From positions 65,305,805 through 65,369,804 of the forward strand of contig OX123190.2 of NCBI GenBank assembly GCA_944739405.2: a DNA stretch of 64,000 nt, written 5' to 3'. The stretch comes from Euclidia mi. Its lineage: Eukaryota > Arthropoda > Insecta > Lepidoptera > Erebidae. Shown piece after piece: positions 32,206 through 44,258 of the stretch. The translations under genes and the position numbers were made by a program. The notes below the pieces were generated by a model, which was not told the origin of the DNA, did no database searches, and was given only the letters and a program-made list of their open reading frames with translations. Positions within the stretch are counted from its first letter, which is position 1; each line of letters starts with the position of its first letter.

Positions 32206-32647
32206 ATGTAACCTTGAGTTATTCTCACTAGGAAACTTTTCTATTATTTCCATTGCAACGAAGTCTGTTACATGTTATATCTGTTCTCAAGGTTTTATAC
32301 ATTCACATTGCAGGAATGTTCCTTTCACGTCATGTTAAATACATTAAAAGGTTGTACAAATCCAGATAGAGTTGCAGAAAAGTCTAAGTCTATCGCCCGC
32401 GTCAAAGTCAAGACTGTACTCGCGCTCTAACATTATATTTTAATCTGGGCGCTTGAATGGCACCTGACCTCCTTAGCTCGACCTTGTCCAAGATAAGACT
32501 ACGTTTCGGTATGTAAAAATCTCAGCCGTGGGAGAAAAATATCAAACATTTTGAGGGTTTGGAAAAATATTAGCATATATTTGTAATTTGTTGCATTCAT
32601 ATCGCATCACTTGGTTTATCTAAATAAGTCAAACTAGCTTAGTGGCC

Positions 32648-32750
32648 ATAGTCCTTACCCTTCTCACTATGAGAAGGGTAAGGACTATTGCCTTAACCTT
32701 ATCATAGTGAGAAGAGGCCCTTGCCCAGCAGTGGAACAGTGGAATATTTG
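32648..32750 (+). repeat. 19-bp palindrome joined to an RTE/SINE-type tail
   Basis: Arms 32648-32666 and 32670-32688 are exact reverse complements around CTA (core TTACCCTTCTCACTATGAG). The sequence next to it continues TTATCATAGTGAGAAGAGGC and CCTTGCCCAGCAGTGGAACA, a 3' terminus typical of RTE-type LINEs and their SINEs. The left arm appears to be a back-copied piece of this tail. Confidence 0.75.
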
Positions 32751-34991
32751 ATATGTAATAATGACGTATTTGATATGTAGGTACTAATGTCGTTAAATTA
32801 AGTACCTCATCCTTGTGCTATTATCAGACGTGTGTCCATTTTTCTGACTCAACACTAGCTAAAATTATAAATAGCGCGCAATAACGGGGAAATAATGTTG
32901 TTTGTGTACGCTTTTCTTACCTATAAAGTATTTCTTTTCCAAGAATACATTCGTAATCAATAGATAACCATAAGTTAAGTTTGACTTATATCCCAAAACT
33001 TTTAGAACTATTTATGCGAATGGAACTACGAAAAACTTCATCGCAAATAATTATATGAATCTATAAAAACTTTGTCGATCGAAACTAATCACCAACTACG
33101 CATTTCACACGGTTAACGAACACATTTATGTAGACACATAATAATATAAAGAAGTAGATGACAACACTCGCCATTAGAAACCTCGTGTATTGCTGACTAA
33201 CAAACTTATTTCCAGTGAAAGCCCCATAGTGTCCCATTCTATTTCATATTTTCGTCAATTTATAAGAGACAAACTAACAAATTCAAATAAACTTCCTTGA
33301 TATTCACGATGTTTTCTATCAAAATTAATTATTTATACAGAATCTTTGGGAAGGCTGGATCCAGCCTGAAATATCTAGAACTATTTTATATTCTTCAGCG
33401 AGCACAAGTTTTGTGGGAGGCGAGGATCGGACGCGGATTAATTTAAGTTTGCATTAATTAATTTAACTGCTGGTATCGAGTCATTTTAACAGTTATGACA
33501 TGAAAGTTGGACGGCACGAGCCAATTTAGCACATAATTTACATCTTCCTTACCACAAGCATACTCAAAGCTTCGGAACTATGAAACTGAAAATCAAAGTT
33601 GTTGTGTAGCTTTTTTCTAGTTCATCACATCGTTAATATTAATTCTTCTGAAGTTTCAAAGTCGAAACAACTTTGATTTTACATTTTAAGAGAATTTCGT
33701 TTCGTAATCCTTTCATTATATAAGTTGAACAAAGGTCTGAATAGCAAACATGATTCTGTTACAACTTTTAAGTGTATTAAAGTTATATAATTATATAGCA
33801 GTGATGACTTTAGATGAGAGTGGTATTTGTTTAGGAACAAGAGCTATAATTGTGTTATTAAAAAAAAAAACGAAATACAATTTTAAACACGTTGCAGTAT
33901 GCAAAGTCAGCAGCAAATAATTTATTAAGGTAACTGATATTGTTTGTTTTAATAAATCATAAGTCTTATTTTTTTTTTCATTTATATGGCAAAATATGAA
34001 TTTATAATGATAGCAGTATCAACAGCGAGGTAAATCGACTTATGAGCGCGCAGCACTGTCACTCGGTACACGAAGAGACGCCGCTCGCACACCTTGCGTG
34101 CGTCTAGCACCACCTGTAACAACACAGACGATGGTTTATTCTCAGTTTAAGGACAAGTTCTTGCACAACAAATGTAGTACGTTGCATGTCTCAATGTTTA
34201 AAGGCATCTCTAACATTGGACATGCGTGGTCCTTGAACTGTTTCCACGCACCGAGGAACGCGCACGCCCAATGTAAGGTCAGCCTAAAAAGTTATTCTGA
34301 GGTGATTGAGAGATAAATATCCTTGCAGAGTTTCATGAGAGAACTGTAGTCGTTATAAAGAAGGGTTGAAAAATTATAAATGCGTCCTCAAATTCGTCGC
34401 GACTAGTCGGATTCAAATTGTTAAGCGAGATTTATGTCAAATGCACTGTCAACAAGTAACATTTTGGAAGGAATCAAAATCAGAAAAAAACTAATCCGTA
34501 CTAATATTATAAATTCGAAAGTGTGTATGTATGTTCCGTTTTCACGCTAAAACGGCTGAACCGATTTTGTTGAAATTTAATATAGAGAAAAATTGGCCAT
34601 GGAGACAGACATAGAAGAGATAATTTTCTGAACTCAGCTCATCTCTCATTCAGCGGATATTTTCAAGGAAAAATTATACAAAGAGGGCGAAAAGATATCC
34701 ATGCTTATTAAAGTTGAGCCTTCTGAACAAAGGGGGCAGGGAGACGCGTCCTATATAAGTTAGGCCGAGGGAGACATTAAGCCGACTCCACGTGTGACCG
34801 ACGGACGCGAATTCGCCAATACGTTACTAAGACTCGAGTCATAGTAGAAATCTTACGTCGAATGCTTTGTATATGGTTACCCGAGTTATATATGGGTTGG
34901 GGTGAAATCATTTTGTAGTGTTTTTTTTCCGTAATCGTTGTAAGATATGTATGAAAGTATCGAGTGTTTAGTGAGTCAAATATATTCTTGT
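32751..34991. other. Non-coding, one Helitron-like start
   Basis: AT-rich. At 34498-34640 a segment with CTAATATTATAAATTCGAAA and CTAAAACGGCTGAACCGATT resembles the front of lepidopteran non-autonomous repeats. No protein-coding feature is supported; the 34098-34316 frame has no recognisable content. Confidence 0.4.
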
Positions 34992-35257
34992 GGCACGGTG
35001 GAGACCGTTAGCGATCATAGCGAAACTTGGCATTCCATTCGTAACAGATCGGCAAAGTTAAGCGATGCATACACAGGTCACCACTTGGATGGCTAACCAC
35101 GTGTGGCATTTACATCTGAGCGCTACCGTGCTGTGGAGGGCACGTAAAGCTGTCGGTCTCGGTTCTTCTCTCAGGATAAGAATCGTTAGGCCATGTCGGA
35201 GGCCTTCGGGCGGTCTGAAAACTTCAACACTAGAGTTGGCCACACACTCACACAAAA
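34992..35257 (+). repeat. 5S-rRNA-headed SINE
   Basis: The head resembles 5S rRNA: GATCGGCAAAGTTAAGCGAT (35048-35067, compare the conserved AUUAAGC region) and CACTTGGATGG (35082-35092, the C-box region ACUUGGAUGG), at the right spacing for an internal type-1 RNA polymerase III promoter. It then continues GTGCTGTGGAGGGCACGTAA and AGCTGTCGGTCTCGGTT (35129-35164), which matches the core of SINE-B, and ends with GGCCATGTCGGAGGCCTTC and GTTGGCCACACAC. It is not a 5S gene: most of the molecule is absent or diverged. Confidence 0.78.
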
Positions 35258-35593
35258 AAAACATGTGGAATCCCATGTTAGGGGCTCATGAATCACCTCA
35301 TTTGTGTTTGACTATAGCCTACCCACTAGAATCAATGACATCCCGTAAAGGCCTGGCCACGCAAATCGTCGTTAGCTAGCTCTGCCGCTATCGCCTGTTT
35401 AGTGTAATCGCAGTAACATGTTATATCATGGTAACAAATATGAGATTTTCAAAGCCGAAGATTTTTCATATCCTTCGTATTCATATTTCTTATGTAGTCT
35501 AAGTTTCCTGATGAGTGGTTTACAGTCACTGTTAATTTGGGTTTCCACCATGAAGGCAAAAATAAGTAGGGTGGTCACTTTGGTAATTTGATT

Positions 35594-35963
35594 CATCATC
35601 CTCTTAGCGTTATCCCAGTTTTCAATCTGGTGTCCGCTTTCTAGTCTAACCGGATTTGGCTGAATATTAGCTTTTCCACAGAGCGACTGCCTGTCTGACC
35701 TCCGCAACCAGAAGGGATAGCGATATTCCATGGTTTAGACTAGTGTCAGTTTATTTAGAAGGCACTGACGCCCTGTAACGACTGTCAAAGATCTTCATGA
35801 CAACCGGGACCGATGGCTTAACGTGCTCACCGAGGCACGGGACAAGCGATAATTAACAATGCAATACGCACATAAATCCGAAAAGTCATTGGTGCGCGCC
35901 GTGGATTCGAACCCGATACCCTCTGCATGGCAGTCTGTTGGTATATCCACTCGGCTATCGCTG
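35594..35963 (-). repeat. SINE-B copy, minus strand, full length
   Basis: Reads from the tail (CATCATCCTCTTAGCGTTAT) on the left to the tRNA-like head on the right (GTGGATTCGAACCCGATACC, then CCACTCGGCTATCGCTGC). It has inserted into a SINE-A copy, whose 3' end remains at 35964-36062. The frame over 35426-35731 is a shadow of this repeat. Confidence 0.88.
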
Positions 35964-36062
35964 CCTATTACGTGGGATCAAAACACTGGCGAAAAGTGGG
36001 CGTTTAATATGCCTCTGCCTACCCCTTCCGGGAAACAGGCGTGAGTCTACGTATGTATGTAT
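35964..36062 (+). repeat. SINE-A 3' tail fragment
   Basis: CTATTACGTGGGATC, GCGAAAAGTGGGCGTTTAAT, GCCTCTGCCTACCCCTTC and the (GTAT)n end match the SINE-A tail at 2370-2490. It abuts the SINE-B copy, so it is the remaining half of an older insertion. Confidence 0.75.
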
Positions 36063-38105
36063 ATATTATGTTAGTTATGTAGGTTAGCCAGTCATATTCA
36101 TATTCTTTATTTGCAATTTTCATTAGTAAATCAATCAGTTATCAAACCTACTGTATTTCTTATTTCGTTCGTGTTAATCTTATGCGTCTTCAACTAGAAC
36201 ATACTCATTTTATATCTCGAACATACTCATTTTATATCTCCATATTAATCAAGAATGGTATGTGACATTTTCCATGAGGCAATCTACATTATTTTTACGC
36301 GTTGCTGAGCTGGTTACATTTGACTGCGTGTTGATAAAAGCCAGCGTTTCAGCAGGTGAATATTCTTCAAGCTTTATAATGGAATTGTTTTTGCTTATAT
36401 TATTTTGAAATGAACAATTAATTAACCTTATGAATTGTTTTAAAAGACAACCATCGATGAATATCGTAGCGAAGGATTCAATAAACAAGTCCAATATACG
36501 TTCCTTGACAAGTTCTTTGTGGACTATAAACTAAGAACATATATTTGGAAAAGGATTCATTAAGGAGGTCTTAGGATTCTCGCAATGTAATTATTTATCC
36601 GCGTGCGAAGCCGCGGGTAACAGCTAGTATATATGAAATAAACTGTAAATCAGCCATTGAAAAATGTAAGCTTGTTGTTTTAAATTCACACAGATTGAAA
36701 TGAGAGAAAAAGCAACCACTTTCATAAAGGGAACACTGGCAAATTAAAAGGAATCGTCAAACGCTGTGAGAAATTCTACTTTAACAGAAGGTAATGTTTA
36801 GGTCACAGATCTCACGTAATTTTATTCTATGTTAAAATTTTCGCCAACAATATTCTCTAAAACATCATAGTTCCAATTGACTCAGTGTTAAACATTTCTG
36901 GATAGTTTTTATTATTTTGATACTTTAATTTGGATTGCGATGGTCAGACGGCAGCCTTTATTTACAAGATAATTTTCTATCTAATCAAATCTGGTAAGAC
37001 AAATAAGTCGACCCAATAACGCTAGGACGATGATGATGATGAATTACGAACAATTCGCAATGCGTTACAAAAATATAAACATTATTGATAGCATAGCTTG
37101 TTAAAGATAGACTTAGATAAAGTTTCACGAAGAAACTCGAAAGTGATTTGACGAGTTGATTTGACGCAAAATTTCTTGTAAGAAATATGATTTTCACACA
37201 CCTTATAATAAGTTTACACAGAATGTTGAATTATACCAATAGTCAGCCATTCGCGAGCTACTGTCAAAACGTCTGACGGGGGTTGTATCAGACGCCCACA
37301 CCTTCCAAAATGCCATACTATATTTAAGTCCATTTTATATCCCAGATATGTTTCTTCAAAAGCAATTCACACATACGACAAACCACGTAGGCTGGCACTA
37401 AATTATATGAAAATGACTACACAATACTATGTCAAATCATCCGAACCACGTACTGTAATTTGGCGCGATGGTGTGATCAAGTTGCGGTGCAAGTGCAACC
37501 ACACTGATCACAACTACACCACACCATCCATTGTTACGGTTTCCGAGTAAGGGAACAAATAAAACAAACGCTGAATAAGGTTAAAAAATACGTATGTTGC
37601 CTAAATAGTTATTGCCTTATGCTCTACCGATTGACTAGCCGGACAACACAATAGATCAACTAGCACAGTTATATTTCCTAGAACACCCAAAGCTTAAATT
37701 CAAGTCATTTCTGACGACTATAAATAAAAATAATAATTTAATGAGCCAGAAGACTAATGAAAATTTGTAGCGTCCCGCATGAGACCCAGCTTTATAGCCC
37801 GGCCAGTTGCAAATATACAGTAGGCTTTTTACAGCTCTTTTAATACTTAAATGATGAAATACGAGCGATATTATTACTTGGGACGCTAAATGGAGCCGAC
37901 TCCATAGAGAGCCCTTTATATTCTTGTTTAATAGCTCGACCAACTCACTTTTGTTTTTTTTAATTTGTATATTCTACTTTTTAGCCTTTAGCCGTGTGTT
38001 GAAAAATAATTGACGCTCCGAATATTTTTAAATCATACTTTAGTGCGGTCTACAAATGGCTGAGTATGAACAAACTTTCAACGGTTCAAATATTTTATTT
38101 ATTTT
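36063..38105. other. Non-coding, small repeats only
   Basis: A 22-bp perfect tandem duplication (GAACATACTCATTTTATATC unit) at 36197-36240. A Helitron-like end at 36602-36632. A SINE-B-like tail scrap (CAATAACGCTAGGACGATG) at 37016-37034. An imperfect foldback at about 37464-37535 containing two TGATCA sites and TTGCGGTGCAAGTGCAACCA. No gene supported. Confidence 0.4.
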
Positions 38106-38656
38106 CCCCCCGTGGGATCTCCACCTTGTCGTGGTGAAGGGGCTCAGTAGCCGTGGCTAGGATACCAACGGTAAAGCTAAGCGGGATCCCTGGAGTGGAC
38201 GCTCCACGTGGGCTTGGGTAAGGCCTGCGTAGGATGCGTCCCAGGGTGCGGGGGACAGTTCTGTTTGTCCCTCGCAGTCGGGTGCGATCGCGGGAGGAGA
38301 GGCGTGTCGGTGTTGCGTTGCCGCGCGCCCTATCTCCCGCGAGCAAATGGGGGCGCCCCATTGTTGCCTCGCGGTGGGCCCGCAGAGGAAGAGGAAATGC
38401 GGTGTTGTCAGGTTGACGTCCTCCCTATCCTCTGCGGCCGCTGGGTGTTTTGGCGGCGGAGTCCAACATCTTCATTCACTGCCAAGGAGGTTGTGGCCTT
38501 CGGGCTATCCGCCAGGGTTTCATGGTAGAATGCTAACGCGCCCCCAAAATGGCGTTGAAGTATGCGCTGTGGTTTTAGTGGGTATTGCGGCCATGCACTT
38601 GAGCCGTCGAGTCTCACATACGTGCGTAAATGCATTTCCCCAGCGAAGAAAAAAAA
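38106..38656 (+). mobile_element. Miniature R1-clade retroelement, second copy
   Basis: Starts CCCCCCGTGGGATCTCCACC, runs through the same GC-rich internal repeats (GGTGTTGCGTTGCCG), then CTGTGGTTTTAGTGGGTATT, and ends in poly(A) at 38646-38656. It has the same layout and nearly the same length as 25010-25616, on the opposite strand. No target duplication is obvious, so this copy may be older or rearranged. It contains no reverse transcriptase. Confidence 0.78.
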
Positions 38657-40414
38657 GGTACTTAAAAGATCAATATGTTTCCTTTGTGGCAACAATAAAA
38701 TAAAAGTCTTGAAACTGCGGTAGCATTGTTTCCAGGATATAAGAATTTCCACAAACACTAAACACATTTTTTCCATTGACATATTCTTACGATTTTGTCC
38801 AAGTTTAAAGGATGTATTACCTGTTTTTGAAATTTTATGATGGGTAATGTTTACAATAGGTGCGAAGGACAAATAAAGTACCTATTCAAGAGAAAGTCAT
38901 GGTATTATGTTTGAGAATTATGTCCGGAAAATATACACGCTGATTTTTTATTGGTTTTGGAAAAAAACCTCACGTTGGAAACAATATCTGCTATTCATAT
39001 TCAAAATCAAAATTCACCTACCGCGTAAAATAAAAAAGCTATAAAAGTCAATTACTTTAGAAAATTCATAGTAACGCACGACTCTTTATGAGTTGAGATC
39101 GAACGCGCGCCATCGACTGCTGTTTTAGGTACAGCGCGAGTAACAAAAACTAGCCTACACATAAAACACGTGTCACTATCAGTTAGTACTGCACTAACAA
39201 GTAGAGATGGATAGTGATACCTAATTTTCGTACTTACAAAACACAAATTAATTACGATGACGACTTCAATGATTTTAAGCACATAATAATGATTAAAATA
39301 ATAAACACATGTGGGTGGGTGTTTCTATGTATAATATGTATGTATTTACAAAAAAAAAAGTATATAAGTATGTTTATCCATTATCTAGTACCCTTAGTAC
39401 AAGATCTGCTTAGTTTGGGACTAGATGGTGTTGTGCGAATGTGGTAGAATATTATTATTATTAATAAAAGCTATACCTATTCCACGTATTCATTCGTACT
39501 TTACACAGTCTTAAGAAACGACAGAAATAAGCTGTGGGTTCACGCAATTATAATAAACTAGTAGAAGAAAGAACGAAGAATACTTATTTCTGGCGTGTCA
39601 AACATGTTATCAACGTAGGTATTCACTACAATCAATAAATCAATTCATTTACCTTTGCAGTCTTCTACTTACATCACCATCAATTTACACATTTCGCACT
39701 CGGAGTAAAGCACATGTTTTATTAAATTGTCTTTTAGTTTCGCTAATGTATTTCTGTTAAGTACCAAATTAACACCTATTTTGTCAAACCAAAAGTGTTA
39801 TGTGTAATCTTGTCATCTAAAACACGTTTTATTGCTCTCGCGACTCCGTTTATTCGTTGTACACAAATGTTATAACTTCAACCCACTCATAAGGCCCTAT
39901 GAAGTCAGGTCAGGTTGCGGCCTATTAATCCACTTGCAAATACATCAGTATTGCAAGGATCTACGATTGTAGTTTTATTACGTAACACGGACACAGAAAG
40001 ATGGGAGCGCGATAAACGACTGTCCCAGTGACCTAATTTCTTAAGACTGAAGGTCAACTTGCGCCCGCGCCTTGCCCACGCTGCGGAGGGGATATCTTGT
40101 TAACGATGAGGCATGGCGGGGGCCGGGGGGGGCGGGAATCACAGTTCACTGACCAATGCCAGTGTCAGTGTATTAGTGACATGATCGCCCGTACTTTGCC
40201 GGTGTGCGGCAAAGCGATACTTCGTTTTCTCGAACTATTAAAGTAATTTTCTAAGATCTTAGAGAAAATAATAAACATTCGATTGATTAAGTACCTAGCA
40301 TGTACTTGTCCCACATTAATTAAAACTGACAATAATAAATAAAGGTATAACACTTGACACAAATCTAAATTTTCGTAACCACATCGATATTGTATGTGCG
40401 AGAACACGTAAATT
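38657..40414. other. Non-coding
   Basis: At 39405-39470 GCTTAGTTTGGGACTAGATG and an (ATT)n run look like a LINE 3' tail. 40090-40135 is a short G-rich patch (GGCGGGGGCCGGGGGGGGCG). No host exon could be supported. Confidence 0.35.
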
Positions 40415-41355
40415 AATTTATATTTTCAAAAAACTACGTAACATAGCCGATTACAAATTAATAAAAGAGGTTTATTTAGCTTTGTGTCAATCCATATTAG
40501 CATATTGCATTACAACGTGGGGTGGTGCGGCAAAATCAGTTCTTTTGCCGCTAGAACAAGCACAAAGAGCAATACTTAAAGTTGCTAATTTTCGTCCTTT
40601 TAAATTCCCTACGCACCAGCTCTACTTGTCATGCAACGTGCTAACAGTGCGCCAACTATTTATACTCAACATTATACTAAAACAGCACACCGAAATCCCT
40701 TATTCTCCTATTCCTTTTGAAAGAAGAAGAAAGGATCTAGTTTGTACAACACCTCACACGAATCATGTCTTTGTTAATAGATTTAACACTTTTCTAGGCC
40801 CGTTCTTATATATTAAGTTAAATAAATTACTCTATATATATTGTCATAATTATAAAATGAGCAACACAACAGTATCAGAATATTTGCAAAAGCTTAATTA
40901 CGACGACACAGAAAAATTACTAGTAGTTTTAAAATGAACGTTAATAATATTACTTTGTACGTGTTTTTTCGCACTGATAAGTTACATTACTAACTGAACA
41001 GAATTTTAAATAGTATTTAGTATTTGTATTATTAATTTTAAATAAATTATTATCTAATAATTTACTATAAATCTTAATTTAATTACTTTCACAATAAGTT
41101 ACATTATAGCATACAATTAAATATTATAGTCATTTGTATCATTACGTAATAATTTTTGCCAATGGTGCAAATAGTTATTTTTTAGCCTTATGTACACTAT
41201 TGTTTATATGCCATATAATTATGATATTATGTAAAACTAAATATAAGACTTTAGGCTAGTTATACCAATTAATCTAATTTAAGGCTAATTGTAGTGTACC
41301 TTTTTGTATTTTTGAGGATAAATAAATAATAATAATAATTATTATTATTATTATT
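40415..41355 (+). pseudogene. LINE-D: ORF2 C-terminus and 3' UTR
   Basis: An open frame from about 40418 to 40937 contains YLALCQSILAYCITTWGGAA and LLPLEQAQRAILKV, the region just after the reverse transcriptase in CR1/Jockey-group LINEs. The largest ATG-started part is 40482-40937 (151 aa). A 400-base AT-rich 3' UTR follows and ends in GAGGATAAATAAATAATAAT, with (AAT)n then (ATT)n to 41355. The element begins inside ORF2, so it is 5' truncated. The remaining frame is unbroken, which suggests a moderately young copy. Confidence 0.75.
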
Positions 41356-41788
41356 CAAGTAATTAATTTCTTAAGATTTTTCAGCTATTCTATATAGCTT
41401 CTATTTCAATTATTATTAGCTAGTTAGGTTCAATTAACGATAAGTAATAATATGGATTTCGCTCCAAAACCAATTAAAAATCATCCTGTATAAATGTAAT
41501 TTAGAAAGTTAAGCAGTTGAAGCTCCTTACAAAATTGAAATTGGTCTGTGATAAAAAAGAGTCACCGTGAGTTTTCTTGCCCGTTCTACGAATTTGACGC
41601 AGTGAACATAAATTCATTATAGATTTGCCAGAAACCCCTCAAAAGTAAACTCAAATTTTAGTCGAGTTCACGCTAATGAAATGAACGTTATTATAGTGAT
41701 GTTCAAAGTAAGCGAAGGTACCTATAAAGTTCATAGAAATATTTAACCTTTTGTTTTTTTTAAGAATAATACTTGCTGAACATAAACG
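41356..41788. other. Non-coding, nothing recognised
   Basis: AT-rich flank between LINE-D and SINE-B. No feature. Confidence 0.35.
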
Positions 41789-42158
41789 CAGCGATAGCTG
41801 TGTGGAGGTACCAACAGACTGCCATGCAGAGGGTATCGGGTTCGAATCCACGGCGCGCATCAATGATTTTTCGGAGTTATGTGCGTATTGAATTAATAAT
41901 TATCGCTTGTCCCGTGCCTCGGAGAGCACGTTAAGCCATCGGTCCCGGTTATCATGAAGATCTTTGACAGTCGTTACAGGGCGTTAGTACCTTCTAAATA
42001 AACTGACACTTGTCTAAAGCATGGAATATCGCTATCCCTTCGGGTTGCGGAGGTCAGACAGGCAGTCGCTCTGTGGAAAAGCTTATATTTAGCCAAATCC
42101 GGTTAGACTAGTAAGTGGACCCCAGATTGAAACTGGGATAACGCTAAGAGGATGATGA
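41789..42158 (+). repeat. SINE-B copy, full length
   Basis: tRNA-like head at 41789-41860 (GCGATAGCTGTGTGG, B box GGGTTCGAATCC), core GTGCCTCGGAGAGCACGTTA (41912-41931), AAGATCTTTGACAGTCGTTA, and the tail GGGATAACGCTAAGAGGATG. Confidence 0.88.
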
Positions 42159-42459
42159 CTTGATGAGCATTAACGGAGAACGTAATAGGGCCCGTCTGGA
42201 ACAAATGTTCGAATGCTGAGTTAATTAGAAATATGTTTGCATAATGTATATTACTCAGACAGTACAGTTGTCGAACAAAGTATCTACCTTAGAAGTAAAA
42301 AAGTGGAAACTATGACTTAAATATTGCCCGCATTCAAACGTTTGCGTTCATTAACACTTATTTTAAACTGTTTTGCTTGCGAACGAACGTAACATACACT
42401 GCAACTGAATAATTAGAGCTGCAATTTATGTTACGTTCATAATATCTTTCTTTTTATAG
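42159..42459. other. Non-coding, nothing recognised
   Basis: AT-rich sequence, no feature. Confidence 0.35.
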
Positions 42460-42838
42460 TATAGTATAGTATATCATCTTTATTGTACAAATGCCAAAGA
42501 AACTACAATATTGAATTTTAACAAAAAGAAAATAACGGATAGTACAATAGGCGGCCTTATCACTATTAAGCAATCTCTTACAGGCAACCTTTGGATGGAT
42601 AAGAATAACACGGATTCAGAAAAAGGGTAGTTTGGCGATTTTTACTGATATAGATTTGTATTAAATACATACATTAACATAACTATATACATAGATAAAC
42701 AACTATAATACACACATACATAACTATATACATACATAAATAATTATAAAATACATAAATATTTATAATTGATACATAAATTAGTGATAAATATATGAAA
42801 GGAAAAATAGAAAAATAAGAATTACAAGAGTAGTAAGA

Positions 42839-43306
42839 TTAAAGAGACAAGTAGTATTCTTTGAGTAACTTTTTAACCGATGTTGCTGATTGAGCTTGTT
42901 TTATTGACATCGGCAATGCATTCCACAAGCGAGCAGCTTGGACAGTAAAGGATTTATCGTAAAATCTACTGGAATGCATTGGTATAGCCAGTCTCAGATT
43001 CACCGATGACCTCAGAGATCTAGAATGCGTGTCAGAAAGAAACTCGAAGCGCTTTTTTAAGTAATGGGGAATAAAAGGATTAAAGAGAATGTTATAAAGT
43101 AAAGAAAGTATGTGAGTATTCCGTCGAAGGCGAATTGGGAGCCACTTGAGCGAATTGCGGAAATTGGAAACATGATCATATTTGCGCAATCCAAATATGA
43201 ATCTTATACATAAATTTTGAAGGCGCTCAAGCTTGTCAAGTTGCTCCTCCGTGAGATCTAGATAGCTGACATCAGCATAGTCAAGGATAGGTTGAGACGG
43301 AGGATC
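42839..43306 (-). pseudogene. LINE-C ORF2 C-terminal segment
   Basis: The minus-strand frame continues from an ILDYADVSY motif at about 43275 through LDKLERLQNLCIRFIFGL, LKWLPIRLRR, FTVQAARLWNALP and stops at 42839. This is the end of a LINE ORF2 of the group whose reverse transcriptase lies at 47935-48631. It was contiguous with that part before the gypsy-like element inserted. The ATG-started portion is 42839-43189. Confidence 0.8.
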
Positions 43307-44110
43307 TCAGGTAGGATGTCGGGGTTCGAGAGAAACACTGCTAGGCTGAACAGGTTCTTTATTATGTCTCACTACCGCTTACATACAGTATGACCGAACC
43401 AGGTAAGCACTGGCCTGAGGCTGGAGTGTAGACTCCTGCTGCTCTCCGACGCTCGCAGGGTAGCTGCTCGTAGGGTCGCCGATGAGCTGGCCTAGGTGCG
43501 CTGCGCAGGCAGCTCTGTGATCGAGGTTCAGGCTGAGCGGGGTCTCAGGCGGTGCAGCCGATGTGGGCCGAGCGGTCAGGCTCAGGCGTCCGTGGCCTGG
43601 CTGTAGGAGCTCGTAGGCAGGAACGGAGGCTTGGGTGGCAGCTGGCTAGTAGCGGCACGGCGCCAGCAGCTCGTGGCTTGTAGCCCGTAGGAAGAACGTA
43701 GCCCGTAGGAAGAACGTAGCCCGTAGGAAGAACTGGAAACAGCATAGAGAATACACAACAACCGGTCAGGAACAGGCGGTCCCTAGATCGGCTGTTATGC
43801 TTAGGAGACACAGATACTACAGACAGAACGTATAGGCACACAGACAACTAGAATATGCTTACCCCCAGCGGGACAGAGAAGTAGGATAGTAATAATAGTA
43901 GTAATAGTCACTACAACCATCAGCGAGACGGTGTGTAGGGCAAGTGCTCGACTTAGATCGCGCACCCATCTTATATAGGTCTATAGGCCTATGACTCACA
44001 ACTGCCTTTGGATGGTGAACATGACCATATTAGGTAATATTGCGAACGGCTAAGCTGGCGTTAAGCGCCTGCGAGATATTATAACGCAATACGTGTAGTT
44101 CTACGTAACA
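43307..44110 (-). repeat. 3' LTR of the gypsy-like element (804 bp)
   Basis: Begins TGTTACGTAGAACTACACG on the minus strand. Compared with the other LTR (784 bp) it has one extra 18-bp unit of GTAGCCCGTAGGAAGAAC (three units, 43680-43733), a 2-bp insertion and roughly ten substitutions. An open frame in it (43545-43847) merely translates the repeat unit and is not a gene. Confidence 0.9.
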
Positions 44111-44130
44111 ATACCCCGCTCTGTACAGCA

Positions 44131-44160
44131 GGATTTTTCGTGTCTAGACAAGAAAAATCC
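44131..44160. repeat. 30-base palindrome beside the polypurine tract
   Basis: GGATTTTTCGTGTCTAGACA followed by its near-exact complement (one mismatch pair). It lies in the 3' untranslated interior of the gypsy-like element, about 10-20 bases from the polypurine tract. Confidence 0.8.
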
Positions 44161-44258
44161 GTCTAACTAAGTCCTCCGAACTTCTGTAGACAGTGCTAAG
44201 TAGATAGTGACTATGAAACTCAAACTGCAGGTAGGTACAATGAAAGAATCCAGTTAGG

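Noticed and set aside
35041..35110. 5S rRNA gene
   Set aside because: Only the promoter-like parts match 5S; the rest diverges and runs into a SINE core.
43309..43314. AGGTAG as the target duplication of the gypsy-like element
   Set aside because: It matches 47935-47940, but the same bases are also at the inner edge of the other LTR, so they seem to belong to the LTR; left undecided.
43545..43847. 100-codon frame in the LTR (and its twin at 47389-47673)
   Set aside because: It simply translates the 18-bp LTR repeat and flanks; it changes length with repeat number and has no recognisable domain.
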